64,000 nucleotides of DNA, from assembly GCF_000428525.1 (NCBI RefSeq), contig NZ_KE386760.1, positions 147,832 to 211,831 of the forward strand. Direction: 5' to 3'. Both the position numbers and the translations under genes were made by a program. Shown here in pieces: positions 25,198-34,131 of the stretch (the stretch's first letter is position 1; each line of letters begins with the position of its first letter). Below the pieces are notes generated by a model. It had not been told where the DNA came from. It ran no database searches and worked only from the letters and a program-made list of their open reading frames with translations. This DNA comes from Hellea balneolensis DSM 19091 (GTDB lineage Bacteria > Pseudomonadota > Alphaproteobacteria > Caulobacterales > Maricaulaceae).

Positions 25198-25437
25198 TTA
25201 CTCTGCTGCCGCCTTAACGTCGTTTTCGCCTTCATCGGGTTCATAGACGAGGATATCTGCGGGTTGGCAGTTGAGTTCCCGGCAGAGGGCGTCGAGCGTT
25301 GAAAAACGCACAGCGCGGGCTTTACCTGTTTTCAAAATGGACAAGTTCGCTAGCGTAATGCCAACGCGCTCTGCCAATTCGGTGAGGGACATGCGGCGAT
25401 CCAGTAGCACGCGGTCAAGATTTACGCGAATAGCCAT
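25198..25437 (-). CDS. YozG-like small XRE helix-turn-helix regulator
   Basis: 79-residue Cro/C1-type regulator: VNLDRVLLDRRMSLTELAERVGITLANLSILKTGKARAVRFSTLDALCRELNCQPADIL, with the HTH in the TELAERVGIT-LANLSILKTG segment. Small proteins of this type pair with DUF2975 membrane proteins (yoaS-yozG arrangement). Here it overlaps the DUF2975 stop by one base in a translationally coupled operon. It probably regulates its own operon; a palindrome upstream of the DUF2975 start is a candidate target. Confidence 0.92.
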   Translation of the reverse strand: MAIRVNLDRVLLDRRMSLTELAERVGITLANLSILKTGKARAVRFSTLDALCRELNCQPADILVYEPDEGENDVKAAAE

Positions 25438-25952
25438 TAAATTGTTAGCTCCGCATCGCGCCGAAGCTCGGCTCCATGGCGGAAAACTTCAGCGAGTGCC
25501 GCCATAACGAACACGGCGAACCATGTGCCGGGACGGATATCCAAGACGATTTCATTCTGCATAGAAATATTCATGAATACCATTCTGACAATCTCGGAAA
25601 GGGCCACGAGAATCCACATCAATCTGACGCGAGATATATTCTCTACCACAAATGGATCGCCTTCTAATAATGTGCGGACAATCTTCTTCAGTATAAATAA
25701 GACAAAGAGCCAAATAGCTGCGACGATTGCGCTTCCCAAGCAGATGATGGCGCTGCTCATGGCGGTTGCGCTGCTGCCTGTTTCAGAAATTTTCTCAATA
25801 AGGCTTTGACTGATAGAGTTATCTGTCATGAGTGTTAGCGCGCTACCCAACAATAAAATGACAGCCATAATCACAAAGACAATCGCGATTTTTAAAATAA
25901 CAGCAAGTCTGCGCGCAACTTGCGTTCCTTTATTGTCGTTCAAAGCATTCAT
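25437..25952 (-). CDS. DUF2975 membrane protein
   Basis: 171-residue protein with four predicted membrane helices (IAIVFVIMAVILLLGSALT, AIICLGSAIVAAIWLFVLF, RLMWILVALSEIVRMVF, and the terminal WFAVFVMAALAEVF). The segment VRTLLEGDPFVVENISRVR matches DUF2975. First gene of the pair with the YozG-like regulator. ATG 25952 is chosen because the frame upstream is basic and unlike the family. Role unknown. Confidence 0.88.
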   Translation of the reverse strand: MNALNDNKGTQVARRLAVILKIAIVFVIMAVILLLGSALTLMTDNSISQSLIEKISETGSSATAMSSAIICLGSAIVAAIWLFVLFILKKIVRTLLEGDPFVVENISRVRLMWILVALSEIVRMVFMNISMQNEIVLDIRPGTWFAVFVMAALAEVFRHGAELRRDAELTI

Positions 25953-25972
25953 GACTGTCTTTCCGTAGGACC

Positions 25973-26000
25973 ATATTGATAAACAATAATTGTTATATTG
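25973..26000. promoter_or_regulatory. Palindrome in the DUF2975/rdgB divergent promoter
   Basis: AACAAT-A-ATTGTT (25982-25994) is a perfect 6+1+6 palindrome flanked by ATATTG direct repeats at 25973-25978 and 25995-26000. It lies in the 80-base gap between the divergent genes and could be the operator of the YozG-like regulator. Confidence 0.4.
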
Positions 26001-26032
26001 CAAGCTGCGATAACACAGCGTAAGTCGAGCGC

Positions 26033-26644
26033 ATGAAAAACATAAGCAAAATTGTTGTCGCGTCGCATAATGAAGGCAAGGTGCGGGAGATACGGGATTT
26101 GCTCGCACCTTTCGGCATTGAGACCGTCAGTGCCGGTGAATTGGGCTTAGCTGAGCCTGATGAGACTGAAACAACATTTGCAGGAAATGCGGAATTAAAA
26201 GCGCGTGCGGCGGCGAATGCGTCGGGCCTTCCCGCGTTGTCAGACGATAGCGGTCTGGCGGTGGATGCGTTGAACGGAGACCCTGGTATCTATGCAGCGC
26301 GTTGGGCCGAGAAGCCCTCATGTGAGGGCGGGGGCCGCGATTTTGATATGGCGATGTGGCATGTGAATGACGGCATTGGCGAGAACCCAGACCGCCGCGC
26401 CCGCTTTATCTGTGCGCTCTGCTTGGCCTATCCAAATGGCGAGGCGTACACTTATGAAGGTAAAGTTGAAGGCGACATTATCTGGCCGCCGCGCGGGGAT
26501 AAAGGCTTTGGTTATGATCCGATTTTCCGCGCAATCGGCGACAGTAAAACCTTCGCCGAAATCGACCCCGCAGAAAAACACGCCAAGAGCCATCGCGCCG
26601 ATGCTTTTGCTAAGTTTTTAAAAGACCAATTTCCTGATGGATGA
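26033..26644 (+). CDS. rdgB: XTP/dITP diphosphatase (RdgB/HAM1)
   Basis: 203 residues. Begins [18 protein letters not shown], with the substrate loop [38 protein letters not shown], and the C-terminal [11 protein letters not shown] and [10 protein letters not shown]. Removes house-cleaning substrates (deaminated purine NTPs). Overlaps hemW by 8 bases, an arrangement common to alphaproteobacteria. Confidence 0.97.
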   Translation: MKNISKIVVASHNEGKVREIRDLLAPFGIETVSAGELGLAEPDETETTFAGNAELKARAAANASGLPALSDDSGLAVDALNGDPGIYAARWAEKPSCEGGGRDFDMAMWHVNDGIGENPDRRARFICALCLAYPNGEAYTYEGKVEGDIIWPPRGDKGFGYDPIFRAIGDSKTFAEIDPAEKHAKSHRADAFAKFLKDQFPDG

Positions 26645-27785
26645 CACCCCCGATGAACCCTTGGCGGTTTACATCCACTGGCCCTATTGCGTCCGTATCT
26701 GCCCCTATTGTGATTTCAATGTATATAAGCAGAAGACGGATGCGGGACTAACGCCGTCTATTTTATCTGATCTACAGGGATGGCGAGATTGGAGCGGGCC
26801 GAGGGAAGTTAGCTCTATTCATTTTGGCGGCGGTACGCCTTCATTGATGAGCGCTGAGGATATTTCGAAAACAATTTCACAAGTTAAAACTCTATGGGGC
26901 TTAAGTGAGGTTTGTGAAATCGCGATAGAAGCCAATCCGCATGATGCGGATGAAGGCAAATGGAGAGCTTATCGCGAGGCGGGTATAAACCGCCTATCTC
27001 TGGGCGTGCAGAGCTTTCATGACCCTGCGCTTAAGCTTTTGGGCCGTGATCATGATGCGGCGCAGGCGCGGAAGGCTTTAAAGCTCGCCGTAGATATCTT
27101 CCCATCTGTCTCGCTCGATATTATTTTTGGCTGGGCGGGTCAGAGCGAAACGTTATTAAATGCGGATTTAGACATCGCGCTCTCTAGCGGGGCGCAGCAT
27201 ATCTCCACCTATCAACTTACCATTGAAGACGGCACCGCCTTTGCGAAGGCCGAAGCGCGGGGTGATATAAAAGCGGTGGATAGCGATAAGAGCGCGGATT
27301 TTTATGAGGGGGTACGGGAGCGATTAATGGCGGAAGGCTTTGAGCATTACGAAGTCTCGAACTTCGCAAAGCTGGGCCACCGTTCAAAACACAATCTCGC
27401 CTATTGGAAAGGCCGTGACTATGTCGGCGTCGGCCCCGGCGCCCATGGGCGATTGACGGTGGAAGGGACGCGATATGCGACTGTAGCGGAAATGCGGCCT
27501 CAGGATTATCAGGGGAAGGTCTCGGTATCGGGATTGGGTCTTGCCGAAAAAGAGGCACTATCCCAAACAGCCTGGGCAGAGGAATATTTGCTGATGGGCC
27601 TTCGGATAGAGGAGGGGATATCACTTAAACGGTTTGAGGAGATCGCGGGGGTAGCCTCGCGTAAAAAGATTATGCAAGAATTAATTCAAAATGGTCTTTT
27701 GCGTCGTGATTGTGATAAATTAAAGGCGACCTCAGAAGGTCGCCTTTTGTTAGATTATGTGATTGAAAATTTATTGATCTGGTAA
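26637..27785 (+). CDS. hemW: HemW, radical SAM heme chaperone
   Basis: 382 residues. The radical SAM motif [11 protein letters not shown] gives CxxxCxxC without the fourth Cys of HemN, which favours the heme-chaperone HemW over coproporphyrinogen dehydrogenase. [31 protein letters not shown] and a HemN_C part ([14 protein letters not shown]) follow. Overlaps rdgB; a perfect hairpin terminator lies inside its last 21 codons (27722-27748). Confidence 0.95.
   Translation: MDDTPDEPLAVYIHWPYCVRICPYCDFNVYKQKTDAGLTPSILSDLQGWRDWSGPREVSSIHFGGGTPSLMSAEDISKTISQVKTLWGLSEVCEIAIEANPHDADEGKWRAYREAGINRLSLGVQSFHDPALKLLGRDHDAAQARKALKLAVDIFPSVSLDIIFGWAGQSETLLNADLDIALSSGAQHISTYQLTIEDGTAFAKAEARGDIKAVDSDKSADFYEGVRERLMAEGFEHYEVSNFAKLGHRSKHNLAYWKGRDYVGVGPGAHGRLTVEGTRYATVAEMRPQDYQGKVSVSGLGLAEKEALSQTAWAEEYLLMGLRIEEGISLKRFEEIAGVASRKKIMQELIQNGLLRRDCDKLKATSEGRLLLDYVIENLLIW
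27722..27748. terminator. Bidirectional hairpin terminator inside the hemW end
   Basis: AAAGGCGACC pairs with GGTCGCCTTT over 10 bases around a 6-base loop, with T-rich sequence on both sides. Lies 43 bases past the DUF2750 stop on the minus strand and within hemW coding sequence on the plus strand. Confidence 0.6.
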
Positions 27786-27789
27786 TGGA

Positions 27790-28263
27790 CTAAGCTGGCG
27801 CTTTGTATTGTTCAAAAATTTCTCGAGCAAGCTTTTCGAATTCATTTTGATCTTGATATTTTGAAAAATTCAGAGTTTTTTCGACATTGTTTATTTCGTC
27901 AAAGAGTTCGATTATAAGATTTAAGGGTAGAGCCTCAAACCCAAATAAATTCCAGTCAAAATTGGTTCCGGCGATAGAGCCGTCTTGATCCATGCCTGTC
28001 AGCCAATTCTCCATAAAACTAGATAATATAATTTCTTGAGGGGCGTAATTAGGCCAATATTTCTTTTGACATACACGAGCCCGTTTCCCGTCGGACCAAA
28101 AGCAAATTATATTTTCAGGCTCTCCATTTTCATTCTCATAACTATTTGAAGAACTGCTAGCCCATCCTTCATCAGATTGCAGACCCGAAACAATTCCTGA
28201 TTTAACAACATCGCATACGAATCGTTTATGTTGTTTTTTGATATCTGAAGAATTTTTTAGCAT
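27790..28263 (-). CDS. DUF2750 domain protein
   Basis: 157-residue cytoplasmic protein. FVCDVVKSGIVSGLQSDEGWASSSSNSYE, ENIICFWSDGKRARVCQKKYW and FMENWLTGMDQDGSIAGTNFD match DUF2750 proteins (immunity-like, SMI1/KNR4-adjacent in some contexts). Function unknown. The frame runs upstream into the neighbour; ATG 28263 gives MLKNSSDIKKQHKRF and lies 11 bases past the LpoA-like stop. AT-rich compared with neighbours, suggesting acquisition. Confidence 0.8.
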   Translation of the reverse strand: MLKNSSDIKKQHKRFVCDVVKSGIVSGLQSDEGWASSSSNSYENENGEPENIICFWSDGKRARVCQKKYWPNYAPQEIILSSFMENWLTGMDQDGSIAGTNFDWNLFGFEALPLNLIIELFDEINNVEKTLNFSKYQDQNEFEKLAREIFEQYKAPA

Positions 28264-28273
28264 TTTGCCTAAA

Positions 28274-29650
28274 TCAACTAGGCCCCACAACAGTCTTCGG
28301 GGCAGGATCAATAATCACGAAACGTCCGTTCTTGATTTGATAGACAGCTAAGCCTCTATTCGGTGTGCCGTCCGCGTTGAATTGCACCAACCCGTCCACA
28401 CCATAAAAGCCCATAGGTTCTTCGGCGCGGGCTTGACGTCCGCGTGGGTCTCCATCGGCCACATAGGCTCCGACAGCGATGGCGTCATAGGCCAGCGAGG
28501 CGAGGCGTGAGGCTTCGTCCCCGTAAGTGCGGTCATAATTATCTAGAAATGGCCGCTTGGCGTCTTGGTCAGCTGCGGCGAATATTCCGCCGTTCAGCGC
28601 AGGTTCGCGCACAGTCTCATCATTCTTCCAAAGTCCTGTCCCGAGGAACTGAACTTTTGCCGGGTCCACATCATAATAGGGAAAAAGCGGCGCTAATGAG
28701 CGCAAAGCCGTTCCGCCTTCGGGCAGCAGAATAGCTTCATATGACATCGGTGTTGTGCCGCCATTTTCTTTGGCCATAATCTCGCCTTGGCGGTGATATT
28801 CGGCAAGGCGTTTGGCCGGTTCTTGCATAACGGAAATATCATTACCGTCATAAATTTCAGAGGCTGTCACTTCGCCGCGATTAGCGCGGACGGCGCCATC
28901 AAATTCGCCTTTGACGCGGCGGCCATATTCACTTTGCGGCCCGATATAGGCAAAACGTGTCGCCCCTGTCGTGGCAACATAATCGACGATGCGCTTGACT
29001 TCGGCTTCCGGCGGGAATGAGAGCAAATATGTTCCGTTACCTGCAACGGTCTGATCAGTTGAAAAGGCGATAAGAGGTGTCTTGCTGCGGCGGGCTTCAG
29101 AGGCGCTGGCCTTGACGGAACCAGCTAAGATCGGCCCAAGAATTACATCCGCGCCGGATTGAATGGCAGAGCGCGTGGCACTCCGTGCCCCGCTAGATGA
29201 GCCTTTTGTGTCCAGCGCCATGAGCAAAACATCTGCGTCGCTGCGATTAAACACGGCAAGCTCGGCGGCTTTGAGCATTGAATCCGCCTCTTCGCGCAGA
29301 CGTGCAGACTTTGCCGAGAAGGGCAGAAGCAGAGCCATGCGTTTAATATCCCGTCCGGCCATATGGGGCGGTGTCAGCCCGCCGCGATTATTGACATAAT
29401 TGCCGGTGTCATAGCCGGGCTCGGTCGTGGGTTCGGGCTGTTTTGTTTCAACTTCTTTTTCCGCCGTGGGCTGTTCTGTTGGATCTTGCGTTGGTGTTGG
29501 AACAGGGTCAACAGGCGGACGTTCGACAACAGGGCGGCGCGGCGGATATTCACCCTGCGGGACAGGCACCGTCTCGCAAGCGCTCATGAAAAGCGCAGCC
29601 AGTGACAGTGTTGCAATTCCAAGATGGCCAAAGCCGTTTAATTTCGCCAT
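28274..29650 (-). CDS. LpoA/LppC-type penicillin-binding protein activator
   Basis: 458-residue lipoprotein: signal peptide with lipobox MSAC, a proline/threonine/glutamate-rich linker, then a periplasmic-binding-protein fold. The core carries KRMALLLPFSAKSARLREEADSML, a branched-chain amino acid receptor-like RSKTPLIAFSTDQTVAGNGTYLL, and RIVDYVATTGATRFAYIGP. Likely outer-membrane factor that activates peptidoglycan synthases. Divergent from rsmI, the arrangement found across Gram-negatives, which supports the call. Confidence 0.88.
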   Translation of the reverse strand: MAKLNGFGHLGIATLSLAALFMSACETVPVPQGEYPPRRPVVERPPVDPVPTPTQDPTEQPTAEKEVETKQPEPTTEPGYDTGNYVNNRGGLTPPHMAGRDIKRMALLLPFSAKSARLREEADSMLKAAELAVFNRSDADVLLMALDTKGSSSGARSATRSAIQSGADVILGPILAGSVKASASEARRSKTPLIAFSTDQTVAGNGTYLLSFPPEAEVKRIVDYVATTGATRFAYIGPQSEYGRRVKGEFDGAVRANRGEVTASEIYDGNDISVMQEPAKRLAEYHRQGEIMAKENGGTTPMSYEAILLPEGGTALRSLAPLFPYYDVDPAKVQFLGTGLWKNDETVREPALNGGIFAAADQDAKRPFLDNYDRTYGDEASRLASLAYDAIAVGAYVADGDPRGRQARAEEPMGFYGVDGLVQFNADGTPNRGLAVYQIKNGRFVIIDPAPKTVVGPS

Positions 29651-29681
29651 AACAGCTCTTTCAATAGTAATCGGCCACAGC

Positions 29682-30593
29682 GTGACTCACCCTAACTCTA
29701 TAAGCGACACAAATGCTTCGCAACACTTAACAGGCGAAGAATTACAGTCCTTGTCCATCAAAGCCGCGTCTTTGGAGCCCGGGCTTTATGTTGTCGCGAC
29801 GCCAATTGGCAATCTGCGTGATATCACATTACGGGCTCTGGATGTGCTGAGCGCAGCAGATATGATCTTGGCCGAAGATACACGCCAAACCCGCAAATTG
29901 CTGAGTGCCTATGATATTACAACGCCTCTAAGTCCTTATCATGACCATAATGCGGCAAAGCGTGTGTCGGGCGTGATGAAAGACCTTCAAGACGGTAAAG
30001 TTATAGCGCTCGTTTCCGATGCCGGAACTCCGCTTGTGTCCGATCCGGGGTTTAAGCTTGTGCGTGCGGCAGTCGCGGCGGGTATAAATGTCTTTCCCTT
30101 GCCGGGCGCTTCGGCCGTCTTGGCGGGGTTGGTTAAATCCGGACTGCCTTCTGACCGGTTTATGTTTGCGGGATTTCTTCCGCCCAAATCTGCGGCGCGT
30201 AGGACGGCGCTTAATGATTTTATATCCGTCCAAGCGACATTGGTGTTTTTTGAGTCGGGGCCGCGTATTGCGGCTTGCCTTAAAGACATGAAGGACGTCT
30301 TGGGCGAGAGGGAAGTTGTCTTAACGCGAGAGCTGACCAAGCGCTATGAAGAGGCGCGGCATGGCAGTTTTGATAGCCTTATAGATTCGGTAAAGGCGGA
30401 TGCGCCCCGCGGCGAACTTGTGCTCTTGGTCGGGCCGCCGCAGATAAGTGAGCGCTGGAGCGAAGACGAAGTGGTCTCTGCCTTAAATGTTCAAATTGGA
30501 GATCTTGGTGTAAAGCGTGCCAGCGCGGAAATTGCAGCGCAATGCGGCTGGCCCAAGCGGGATGTTTATCAATTGGCGCTAAAGCTTAAATGA
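29682..30593 (+). CDS. rsmI: 16S rRNA (cytidine1402-2'-O)-methyltransferase
   Basis: 303-residue SAM methyltransferase of tetrapyrrole fold. LYVVATPIGNLRDITLRALDVLSAADMILAEDTR, LVSDAGTPLVSDPGFKLV and LPGASAVLAGLVKSGLPSDRFMFAGFLP are the family signatures; the end, RASAEIAAQCGWPKRDVYQLALKL, is typical. The frame is open far upstream on the opposite side of the LpoA-like gene; GTG 29682 is chosen because it lies after the divergent start and gives the usual length. Followed by yraN with 4 bases of overlap. Confidence 0.95.
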   Translation: MTHPNSISDTNASQHLTGEELQSLSIKAASLEPGLYVVATPIGNLRDITLRALDVLSAADMILAEDTRQTRKLLSAYDITTPLSPYHDHNAAKRVSGVMKDLQDGKVIALVSDAGTPLVSDPGFKLVRAAVAAGINVFPLPGASAVLAGLVKSGLPSDRFMFAGFLPPKSAARRTALNDFISVQATLVFFESGPRIAACLKDMKDVLGEREVVLTRELTKRYEEARHGSFDSLIDSVKADAPRGELVLLVGPPQISERWSEDEVVSALNVQIGDLGVKRASAEIAAQCGWPKRDVYQLALKLK

Positions 30594-30976
30594 AGACCGG
30601 TTTGAAAACAAAAACTCAGAAACAAGCTTATGAAAAAGCGGGCCGCCGCGCTGAAAACCTGGCCTGTTTTTATTTACGTCTTAAAGGCTACCGCATTTTA
30701 GAGCGCCGCTTTAAGGTCAGGCAAGGCGAGGTCGATATTATTGCACGAAAAGGCAAGGTCATCGCCATGGTCGAAGTCAAACAACGCGCGACAGCTTTAG
30801 CAGCTGAAAACAGCGTGACATTTGAAAACCAATCCCGCCTCATGGACGCCGCTGAAATCTATATAAATCGCCAACGTGATTTTCAGCATGTGGATTTTGA
30901 TCTGCGCTTTGATTTTCTCTATGTGATTGGGCGTTGGAAGATCACACACATTACAGGCGCCTTTCAGGGGTATTAA
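30590..30976 (+). CDS. yraN: YraN/UPF0102 family endonuclease-like protein
   Basis: 128 residues. GRRAENLACFYLRLKGYRILERRFKVRQGEVDIIARKGKVIAMVEVKQR has the conserved E-D-ExK arrangement of Holliday-junction-resolvase-like folds. Function unproven. Co-translated with rsmI (overlap of 4), the usual neighbourhood. Confidence 0.95.
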   Translation: MKTGLKTKTQKQAYEKAGRRAENLACFYLRLKGYRILERRFKVRQGEVDIIARKGKVIAMVEVKQRATALAAENSVTFENQSRLMDAAEIYINRQRDFQHVDFDLRFDFLYVIGRWKITHITGAFQGY

Positions 30977-31041
30977 AAGCGCGTCAGATTACAGTTTTGG
31001 TAACTATTGGTTCACCACTCACGGGTAAAGCTATCGGCATT

Positions 31042-32061
31042 ATGAAAAGCTTAACCATATTTTCCGCAGCTATTCTTTCGCTCTCACTAGTAGGCTGTAC
31101 AACCATTACAACGGCCGGCGTAACGAAAGGGGACGAACGAAACTTCGCCCGTTCTGTCAATGACGTCAGCGCCGAACGGGTTATTAAAGCGCGTATGAAA
31201 CGGGCTGAGGGATTTGAGCTAAAAGGTATCAATGTCGATGTACGAGAAGGCATCGTTCTTTTAGCAGGGAACGCCCCTCGCCAAGAAGACCGTATTGAGG
31301 CTGAGCGCATTGCCTGGTCTGCGCCGCGCGTGAATAAGGTCGGCAACGAAGTTATGATCAAAGATAAAAAAGGTTTTGTCCGCGATACCAAAGATCGTTT
31401 GCTCACGACCTCGGTTAAAACACGGCTGACGGCTGATAAATATGTCAAAAGCAGAAATCTAAATGTCGAGTCTCATGATGGCATCGTATATCTCTTAGGC
31501 GTCGCTAGAAACCAGGCCGAGCTTGAGCGCGCTGCCCAAATTGCGAGCCAAACCAAAGGCGCCCGCGAGATTGTCTCTTATGTCACTGTGGCAGGGATTG
31601 AGTCCTCAATTAGTGAAATGAGCCGTGCGGCAAGCGTACAGCCGCCTGTTCAATATGCGCCGGCGCCGTCCCAGCTGCAATATTCAGCGCCTAACCCTGT
31701 CGTTCCTCAAAGAGAGCTTCCAGGCTTTTTAACGACGGCGCCCAGCCCAGCTCCCTCGCCCTATAGCGCAACTCCGGGTATCGCTGCGCCGAGTGGAAAG
31801 GTAACATCAGGCTCTTTGTCACAGCCTATGCCTTTTTCTTCACCGCCTTTATCAAGCGCCCCTGCGCAAATTGCCAATATGGGAGATCGCCTCAATAAAG
31901 AATTCCCGAGCGAGGAAGAATTAGGCAAATACCGTACAGGTGCAGCAGGTGAGGCCGTGTCAATAATTGAAAGTGAGCCTTATTATATTGATCCGGAAAC
32001 AGGCAAAGAGATCCCTGTTATCTTTAGAGACGGTCAATTTGTGCCCAGAGTTATTAAGTAA
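31042..32061 (+). CDS. BON-domain lipoprotein
   Basis: 339 residues. Signal peptide and lipobox LVGC at residues near 20; two BON domains, VDVREGIVLLAGNAPRQEDRIEAERIAW and VESHDGIVYLLGVARNQAELERAAQIA (about 65-190), then a proline/serine-rich tail of roughly 120 residues. Likely outer-membrane-associated phospholipid-binding protein that guards the envelope. The frame extends to 30934, but the start at ATG 31042 gives a proper signal peptide. C-terminal FRDGQFVPRVIK is unusual for BON-only proteins. Confidence 0.85.
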   Translation: MKSLTIFSAAILSLSLVGCTTITTAGVTKGDERNFARSVNDVSAERVIKARMKRAEGFELKGINVDVREGIVLLAGNAPRQEDRIEAERIAWSAPRVNKVGNEVMIKDKKGFVRDTKDRLLTTSVKTRLTADKYVKSRNLNVESHDGIVYLLGVARNQAELERAAQIASQTKGAREIVSYVTVAGIESSISEMSRAASVQPPVQYAPAPSQLQYSAPNPVVPQRELPGFLTTAPSPAPSPYSATPGIAAPSGKVTSGSLSQPMPFSSPPLSSAPAQIANMGDRLNKEFPSEEELGKYRTGAAGEAVSIIESEPYYIDPETGKEIPVIFRDGQFVPRVIK

Positions 32062-32089
32062 TTTAGCTTTAGAGACTCAAACGGGGTCA

Positions 32090-32440
32090 TTATAATTCGA
32101 ACCCGGCTTGGACGTCTTTAGTCCAGCCAACAGTAACCAAAGCGTCCTGCCTCTCGATTACGGGACGTTTAATCAATGTGGGATGCTGCGCCATTAAGGC
32201 CACGGCTTTCGTCGCGTTCATATCGGCTTTGTCAGCGTCATCCAATCCGCGCCATGTTGTTGAGCGCGTATTGAGAAGTTTCTCCCAGCCCACAGCCTTT
32301 GCAAATCGTTCTAAATCCTGAGCCTGTACACCGTCTGCGCGGACATCAACCAGGCTCAATTCATGTTCCGCGCCTTGCAAAGCCTTAATCGCCTTGCGGC
32401 ATGTGTCACATGTTTTGAGGTGATAGACAGTCAAGGTCAT
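32090..32440 (-). CDS. ArsC/Spx-family reductase (YffB-like)
   Basis: 116 residues. LKTCDTCRKAIKAL contains the Cys-x-x-Cys of the thioredoxin-fold ArsC/YffB group; TRSTTWRGLDDADK, LIKRPVIE with the cis-Pro and TVGWTKD follow. Arsenate reductase is one option, but YffB-type proteins of this length are GSH-dependent thiol reductases of uncertain substrate; no ars genes are near. Overlaps the lipase start by one base. Confidence 0.85.
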   Translation of the reverse strand: MTLTVYHLKTCDTCRKAIKALQGAEHELSLVDVRADGVQAQDLERFAKAVGWEKLLNTRSTTWRGLDDADKADMNATKAVALMAQHPTLIKRPVIERQDALVTVGWTKDVQAGFEL

Positions 32441-33264
32441 TAAATATGGCTTTCGATAAAATCAGCGGTGGTTTTGTAAACATCCGCGCGGTGACAATCA
32501 TTGTGAATTTCATGCTCACAATCTTCATAGGGTTTAAAAGTGCAATTGGGCGCTTTGGCAGCAAAAGCTTCGCTTGCTGCAAACGCGGTCAATTGGTCTT
32601 CGCGGGCATGAACAATCAGAAGCGGCTTAGGAAAACGCTCCGCATTGTCCCTGACCCACTCACCGCCTTCGACCATTCCAATGGCAAGCCCTACGCCAAG
32701 CTTTCCATGATTAAGCGGATCAGACAGATAGGCCTCTTGCTCGGCGGGAAGCCGCGAGATTTTACTGCCGTCAATTTTATTCCCAAGCGTCATTTTAGGC
32801 GCGATCTTACCGAGCATTTTAACAATGGTTCTTTGCACACCCGAAATTCTCTCCGCAGGCGCGATGAAAGGGGCTGAGGCGATCACGCAAGCCATATTTG
32901 ATTGCAGCGCTTTTAATTGATGATTGAGCACAAGTCCGCCGCCCATGGAATGTCCATAAAGGCATTGCGGGAGGCTTGGCGATAGCTCCCGCCCTTTGGC
33001 TAGCAAAGCGTCAACATCGCCGAGCATCATATTATAATTCGGACAATAGCCTCGCGCGCCATCACTGCGCCCATGACCGCGTAAATCAAGCGTTACGACC
33101 GAGATGTTACGGCTGTTTAGATAGGCGGCCATATCGGCATAACGCCCGCTATGTTCGCCAAATCCGTGTACAAGATTTAGCATGGCTTTTGGGCTCTCAG
33201 CCTCCCATATGTGTCCGCGAAGGAGAGTGCCATCAGAGGTGTTTTGCGTTTCAAAGGATGTCAT
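32440..33264 (-). CDS. Alpha/beta hydrolase, monoacylglycerol lipase-like
   Basis: 274 residues of serine aminopeptidase S33 type. NLVHGFGEHSGRY, TLDLRGHGRSDGARG and the elbow YGHSMGGGLVL (Ser near 107), then REDQLTA (Asp) and CEHEIHND (His) give a complete catalytic triad. Likely releases fatty acid from monoacylglycerol or lysophospholipid. Middle of a YbjQ-YbjQ-lipase-ArsC operon on the minus strand. Confidence 0.88.
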   Translation of the reverse strand: MTSFETQNTSDGTLLRGHIWEAESPKAMLNLVHGFGEHSGRYADMAAYLNSRNISVVTLDLRGHGRSDGARGYCPNYNMMLGDVDALLAKGRELSPSLPQCLYGHSMGGGLVLNHQLKALQSNMACVIASAPFIAPAERISGVQRTIVKMLGKIAPKMTLGNKIDGSKISRLPAEQEAYLSDPLNHGKLGVGLAIGMVEGGEWVRDNAERFPKPLLIVHAREDQLTAFAASEAFAAKAPNCTFKPYEDCEHEIHNDCHRADVYKTTADFIESHI

Positions 33265-33704
33265 GATTTTATCTTTACGGCAGTGCCGTAAGCCAAAAGT
33301 TCGGCCCCGCCTATTTTTTGCGGCTGCTGCCCGATGGCTGAAAACTCCAACCTTGCATTATAAATCGCATCTGCGCCCAACGCCTCGGCCTCTCTTTGCA
33401 TGCGGACAACCGCTTCGCGGCGTCCCCGTTCCATAAGGCTTTCAAAACTTCTGAGTTGTCCGCCGAAAACCATCTTAAAGAATGCCGCGATAACTTTGAA
33501 ATAATCAACCGCAACAACGACATTGCCTGACACCAAGGCTCCACCAGTTTCCAGATTATCTGGCAGAGTCTTGATATTAAAGACTTTGATATGAGAAAGT
33601 TCTTCTTCGGCAATGCGCAGCCTTTTAAAGTGATTGCGTTCATTCATGCTGCCAAAAATCAGGCCGATCAGCAGCAGAACGAAAAATGTTATCAGGCCAC
33701 CCAT
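33261..33704 (-). CDS. Membrane-anchored YbjQ/UPF0145 family protein
   Basis: 147 residues. An N-terminal helix ITFFVLLLIGLIFGSMN anchors it; the rest, VFNIKTLPDNLETGGALVSGNVVVAVDYFKV and MERGRREAVVRMQREAEALGADAIYNARLEF then LAYGTAVKI, is a YbjQ (DUF74) domain. Tandem duplicate of the soluble gene just upstream, with a one-base overlap. Function unknown. Confidence 0.85.
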   Translation of the reverse strand: MGGLITFFVLLLIGLIFGSMNERNHFKRLRIAEEELSHIKVFNIKTLPDNLETGGALVSGNVVVAVDYFKVIAAFFKMVFGGQLRSFESLMERGRREAVVRMQREAEALGADAIYNARLEFSAIGQQPQKIGGAELLAYGTAVKIKS

Positions 33705-34027
33705 TATTCAACAACCACAGCCGTGCCATAGGCATAGAGCTCTGATGCTCCTGCGGTGATGGAGCTGGTAGAGAATCTCACATTTAAAACGGCATTTGCG
33801 CCTTTATCCAAGGCTTCTCCCATCATGCGCTGCGTGGCTTCTTCGCGAGCATCGGTCAGAAGTTCGGTGTAACCGCGCAGCCCTCCGCCGACGATATTCT
33901 TAAGCCCTGCCATGATATCTCGCCCGACATGTTTGGCGCGAACCGTATTGCCTTGCACAATGCCTAGATGCTTTATAATTTGCCGTCCTGGCACGGTTTC
34001 CAGATTTGTAACGATGATATCGGTCAT
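33704..34027 (-). CDS. YbjQ/UPF0145 family protein
   Basis: 107-residue soluble YbjQ: IVTNLETVPGRQIIKHLGIVQGNTVRAKHVGRDIMAGLKNIVGGGLRGYTELLTDAREEA and ANAVLNVRFSTSS plus AYGTAVVV. Pentameric family of unknown role. ATG 34027 is chosen because it gives the conserved MTDIIVTNLE start; upstream frame codons are extra. Head gene of the operon that runs to the ArsC-like gene. Confidence 0.92.
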   Translation of the reverse strand: MTDIIVTNLETVPGRQIIKHLGIVQGNTVRAKHVGRDIMAGLKNIVGGGLRGYTELLTDAREEATQRMMGEALDKGANAVLNVRFSTSSITAGASELYAYGTAVVVE

Positions 34028-34131
34028 AGGGGCTCCTTTTGAATATACATAGATGTGATGTGACCTGTGTTGCAAGAGGCTTGCGAAAGGTTGGCGGCTA
34101 CGGCAAAAGCGCGGCTTAAACGGAGACTGCC

